Of a stretch of 9,001 nt of DNA, positions 7,281 to 9,001 are shown in pieces. The stretch covers positions 1-9,001 of the forward strand of contig JAFPCL010000108.1 of NCBI GenBank assembly GCA_017390225.1, read 5' to 3'. Source of the DNA: Clostridia bacterium. GTDB lineage: Bacteria > Bacillota > Clostridia > CAKSNL01 > HGM11501. Position 1 is the first letter of the stretch; every line of letters starts with the position of its first letter. Under the pieces are notes generated by a model. It made no database searches. It saw only the letters and a list, made by a program, of their open reading frames with translations, and was not told where the DNA came from. The translations under genes and the position numbers were made by a program.

Positions 7281-7343
7281 TGACGAAAAAGGTAAATTTT
7301 TGATGGAATCAATCATGTTAAAAACAAACGAAAGGAGTTTTTT

Positions 7344-8765
7344 ATGAAAGACTCAAAAAAATATTTCGTTTCGTCGAAACAGTGGGCAAGCTGGGTAGCA
7401 GGCGGACTTTTCTTTACATCTTGTGTTTTTTTGCTGATGTTTTACGGAGCGTTTTGGAAGCAGAGCTTCTATATTCATGATTTAAAGCACGCTGTTGTCT
7501 TTGGCGGTTTGGTTTTAGCGCCACTCATGACGACTTGCCTTTATATGCTGATTCTGCCTTTTGGGAAAAAAGGATCGGGTTGGTATATATGTCCGATTAC
7601 GTTATGGCTGTTTCATGAATTTGTTCGTGCTTGCGGCATATCGATGGGATTGTGTATTCTGTGGATGGCGTGTGTATTTTTGGCATGGATTGTATTTTTC
7701 TTTGCTTTTATAGGAAAAACGAAAGCAATCACGCCGCTTTTTTGGCTGATTTTTATTCCTCTGATTGTACAGTCGGTTCGAACGATTATGGGTGTTCCTT
7801 CCATGGGAATGTATATGTCGCTTCCTCGTTTATCGAATATTAGTGCATGGCTTGGCGTTTTGTTCTTTGTTTTTGCCATGCGCCGTGAAGAAAACGGTTT
7901 TTTGTTGCGCTGGAATGATCGTGCCGACGGGCGAAGACTTCGTTCTTTAGGTCCTTTTTCGATTATCATTCCGTATTTGATGGTAGAAAGACGAGATTCT
8001 CAGAATTTCTTCATGGATTCCATTGATGTGGCGGCAATTGATCGATATTGTCGGGAAAAGAGAAGGGAAGGACTTATGGGGTTCGGCATCATGCATGTGT
8101 TTTTGGCGGCGTATGTCCGCACGGCGGCTATGTATCCTTCAATCAACCGATTTATTAACGGGCAGCATATTTTCTCACGTTCCTGCGTAGAATTTGTTAT
8201 CACCATCAAAAAAGAAATGACGATTGACGGGGAAGAAACCACATTGGATTTCAAATTTGCGCCGGATGCAACACCTGTGGATGTGTTTCATGCAATGGAT
8301 GAGCAAATCAAAGAGAATAAAAAGCCGCAGCAAAGTTCTTCTTTTGACATTTTGATTAAGCTGCTTACCGCTATTCCGGGCCCTGTTTTGAAGTTTACCA
8401 TTTGGGTTTTGAAAAAGCTCGACTACTTCGGTCTTCTTCCGACTTTTTTGACAGATCTCAGTCCGTTCCACGGCTCTGCGGCATTTACGTCTATGGGGTC
8501 GTTGGGCATTCCGCCGGTTGTTCACCATTTGTATGATTTCGGAAATATTCCTGTTTTCTTTGCTTTGGGGAAAAAGTATAAGAAAACAGAAATTGATAAA
8601 GACGGAACGGTTCAAACACGCAAATATGTGGATTTCACAGCCAATACCGATGAGCGTATCACAGACGGCTACAATTACGCTGTTGCCATCCAGCAAATGA
8701 AATGGTTTTTAATGAATCCGCATGCTTTAGAAGAGGAAATAGAGGTCAAAAAAGACGTTCAATAA
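7344..8765 (+). CDS. Membrane-anchored 2-oxoacid dehydrogenase E2/CAT-like acyltransferase domain protein
   Basis: The protein has two parts. Residues 1-180 are strongly hydrophobic with about five or six likely membrane spans (about 16-36, 50-72, possibly 80-92, 98-123, 129-147, 165-180). Residues about 192-455 resemble the CAT-fold catalytic domain of 2-oxoacid dehydrogenase E2 (PF00198), starting DRADGRRLRSLGPF and including MGFGIMHVFLAAYVRTA, SPFHGSAAFTSMG (S383, equivalent to the SNLG serine region) and DERITDGYNYA at 436-446. No lipoyl or E1-binding domain precedes it. In canonical E2 and CAT enzymes the last motif is [DH]HxxxDG with a catalytic histidine; here that position is E437 while D441-G442 are kept. 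Family members in Firmicutes lacking the membrane part share this change as I recall, so it is probably a diverged, perhaps non-E2 function. AAAGGAG at 7331-7337 supports the start. The gene appears monocistronic, with its own promoter. Substrate unknown; an acyl transfer to a membrane component is speculative. Confidence 0.75.
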   Translation: MKDSKKYFVSSKQWASWVAGGLFFTSCVFLLMFYGAFWKQSFYIHDLKHAVVFGGLVLAPLMTTCLYMLILPFGKKGSGWYICPITLWLFHEFVRACGISMGLCILWMACVFLAWIVFFFAFIGKTKAITPLFWLIFIPLIVQSVRTIMGVPSMGMYMSLPRLSNISAWLGVLFFVFAMRREENGFLLRWNDRADGRRLRSLGPFSIIIPYLMVERRDSQNFFMDSIDVAAIDRYCREKRREGLMGFGIMHVFLAAYVRTAAMYPSINRFINGQHIFSRSCVEFVITIKKEMTIDGEETTLDFKFAPDATPVDVFHAMDEQIKENKKPQQSSSFDILIKLLTAIPGPVLKFTIWVLKKLDYFGLLPTFLTDLSPFHGSAAFTSMGSLGIPPVVHHLYDFGNIPVFFALGKKYKKTEIDKDGTVQTRKYVDFTANTDERITDGYNYAVAIQQMKWFLMNPHALEEEIEVKKDVQ

Positions 8766-8774
8766 AATAAAATA

Positions 8775-8833
8775 AAATTTTTTAAAAAAATTTCAAAAAA
8801 AGTATTGACAAATGGAAGAAAGTGTGATATACT
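8775..8833 (+). promoter_or_regulatory. Strong promoter with A/T-rich UP-like element for the tRNA cluster
   Basis: TTGACA at 8805-8810 matches the -35 consensus perfectly. After a 17-base spacer comes TATACT at 8828-8833, preceded by TG at 8825-8826. Upstream, 8775-8800 is almost pure A and T in runs, positioned like the UP element of stable-RNA promoters. Transcription would start near 8840, about 14 bases before the first tRNA. The leader begins with a 10-bp perfect palindrome (CGTTGCAACG, 8840-8849). The A/T tract (8766-8800) contains no GC-rich hairpin, so it is unlikely to terminate the preceding gene efficiently. Confidence 0.88.
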
Positions 8834-8853
8834 CCTTATCGTTGCAACGGCAC

Positions 8854-8929
8854 GGGAGCATAGCTCAGCTGGGAGAGCATTTGCCTTACAAGCAAAGGGT
8901 CACAGGTTCGAGCCCTGTTGTTCCCACCA
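8854..8929 (+). tRNA. tRNA-Val, anticodon UAC
   Basis: A complete 76-nt cloverleaf. The acceptor stem GGGAGCA pairs with TGTTCCC (one G-U at the fifth pair), the D arm uses GCTC/GAGC, the anticodon stem TTTGC/GCAAA encloses loop CTTACAA with anticodon TAC, and the T arm is ACAGG-TTCGAGC-CCTGT. The CCA end is encoded in the DNA. It decodes GUA and related valine codons. It is the first gene of a tRNA cluster. Confidence 0.97.
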
Positions 8930-8933
8930 AAGT

Positions 8934-9001
8934 GGCGCGGTAGTTCAGTTGGTTAGAATGCCAGCCTGTCACGCTGGAGGTCGAGGGTTCGAGCCCCTTC
9001 C
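8934..9001 (+). tRNA. tRNA-Asp, anticodon GUC (3' end cut by the window)
   Basis: It begins 4 bases after tRNA-Val. The 5' acceptor strand is GGCGCGG, the D arm follows, the anticodon stem CCAGC/GCTGG encloses loop CTGTCAC with anticodon GTC, and the T arm is GAGGG-TTCGAGC-CCCTT with one G-U pair. The window ends after two bases (CC) of the 3' acceptor strand. These agree with the expected complement CCGCGCC. About 9 bases including CCA are missing. More tRNA genes probably follow. Confidence 0.96.

Noticed and set aside
8175..8696. A 173-codon open frame on the minus strand opposite the acyltransferase gene
   Set aside because: It lies wholly within a well-supported coding gene on the + strand, has no ribosome site that I can see, and its translation resembles no family.
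8766..8800. Terminator after the acyltransferase gene
   Set aside because: The inverted repeat is only A and T with no GC stem, so stable hairpin formation is unlikely; its position suits an UP element for the tRNA promoter better.
8854..9001. Integration site (attB) in the tRNA genes with an adjacent mobile element
   Set aside because: No integrase, direct repeat of the tRNA 3' end or foreign-looking composition is present beside the tRNA genes in this window.

Overview
The window reads as chromosomal DNA of a low-to-moderate GC Gram-positive bacterium, probably Bacillota (Clostridia or Erysipelotrichia grade). This rests on strong purine-rich Shine-Dalgarno sites before nearly every gene, a TTGACA-17-TATACT promoter, genomically encoded tRNA CCA ends, AAA- and AGA-rich codon use, and protein families common in gut Firmicutes. 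I cannot name genus or species. Everything convincing is on the + strand. I see no mobile element, CRISPR array, origin or phage gene.

Positions 19-7159 hold seven tightly packed genes, with gaps of at most 19 bases and two junctions that overlap or abut. No terminator is visible between them, so they are probably one transcript whose promoter lies left of the window. In order they encode an ABC-F translation factor ATPase, a metal-dependent cyclase/formamidase-family hydrolase, a family I inorganic pyrophosphatase, a large unrecognised TIM-barrel glycosidase-like protein, a two-domain SGNH esterase, a D-lyxose/D-mannose isomerase of the cupin fold, and a PfkB fructokinase-like sugar kinase. 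The transcript ends at an intrinsic terminator at 7168-7208.

The last four genes form a plausible intracellular sugar-salvage module. The glycosidase-like protein and esterase have no signal peptide, so they would act on imported glycosides or acetylated oligosaccharides. The isomerase would convert released D-mannose to D-fructose (or D-lyxose to D-xylulose), and the kinase would phosphorylate the ketose. The first three genes are housekeeping-like and may simply share the transcript. No transporter or regulator is present in the window.

Positions 7252-8765 form a separate unit: an extended -10 promoter drives one gene fusing an N-terminal multi-pass membrane region to a dihydrolipoamide-acyltransferase (E2/CAT-like) domain in which the usual catalytic histidine is glutamate. 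After an A/T-rich spacer and a near-consensus promoter, a tRNA cluster begins at 8854 with tRNA-Val(UAC), then tRNA-Asp(GUC), which is cut by the window edge.
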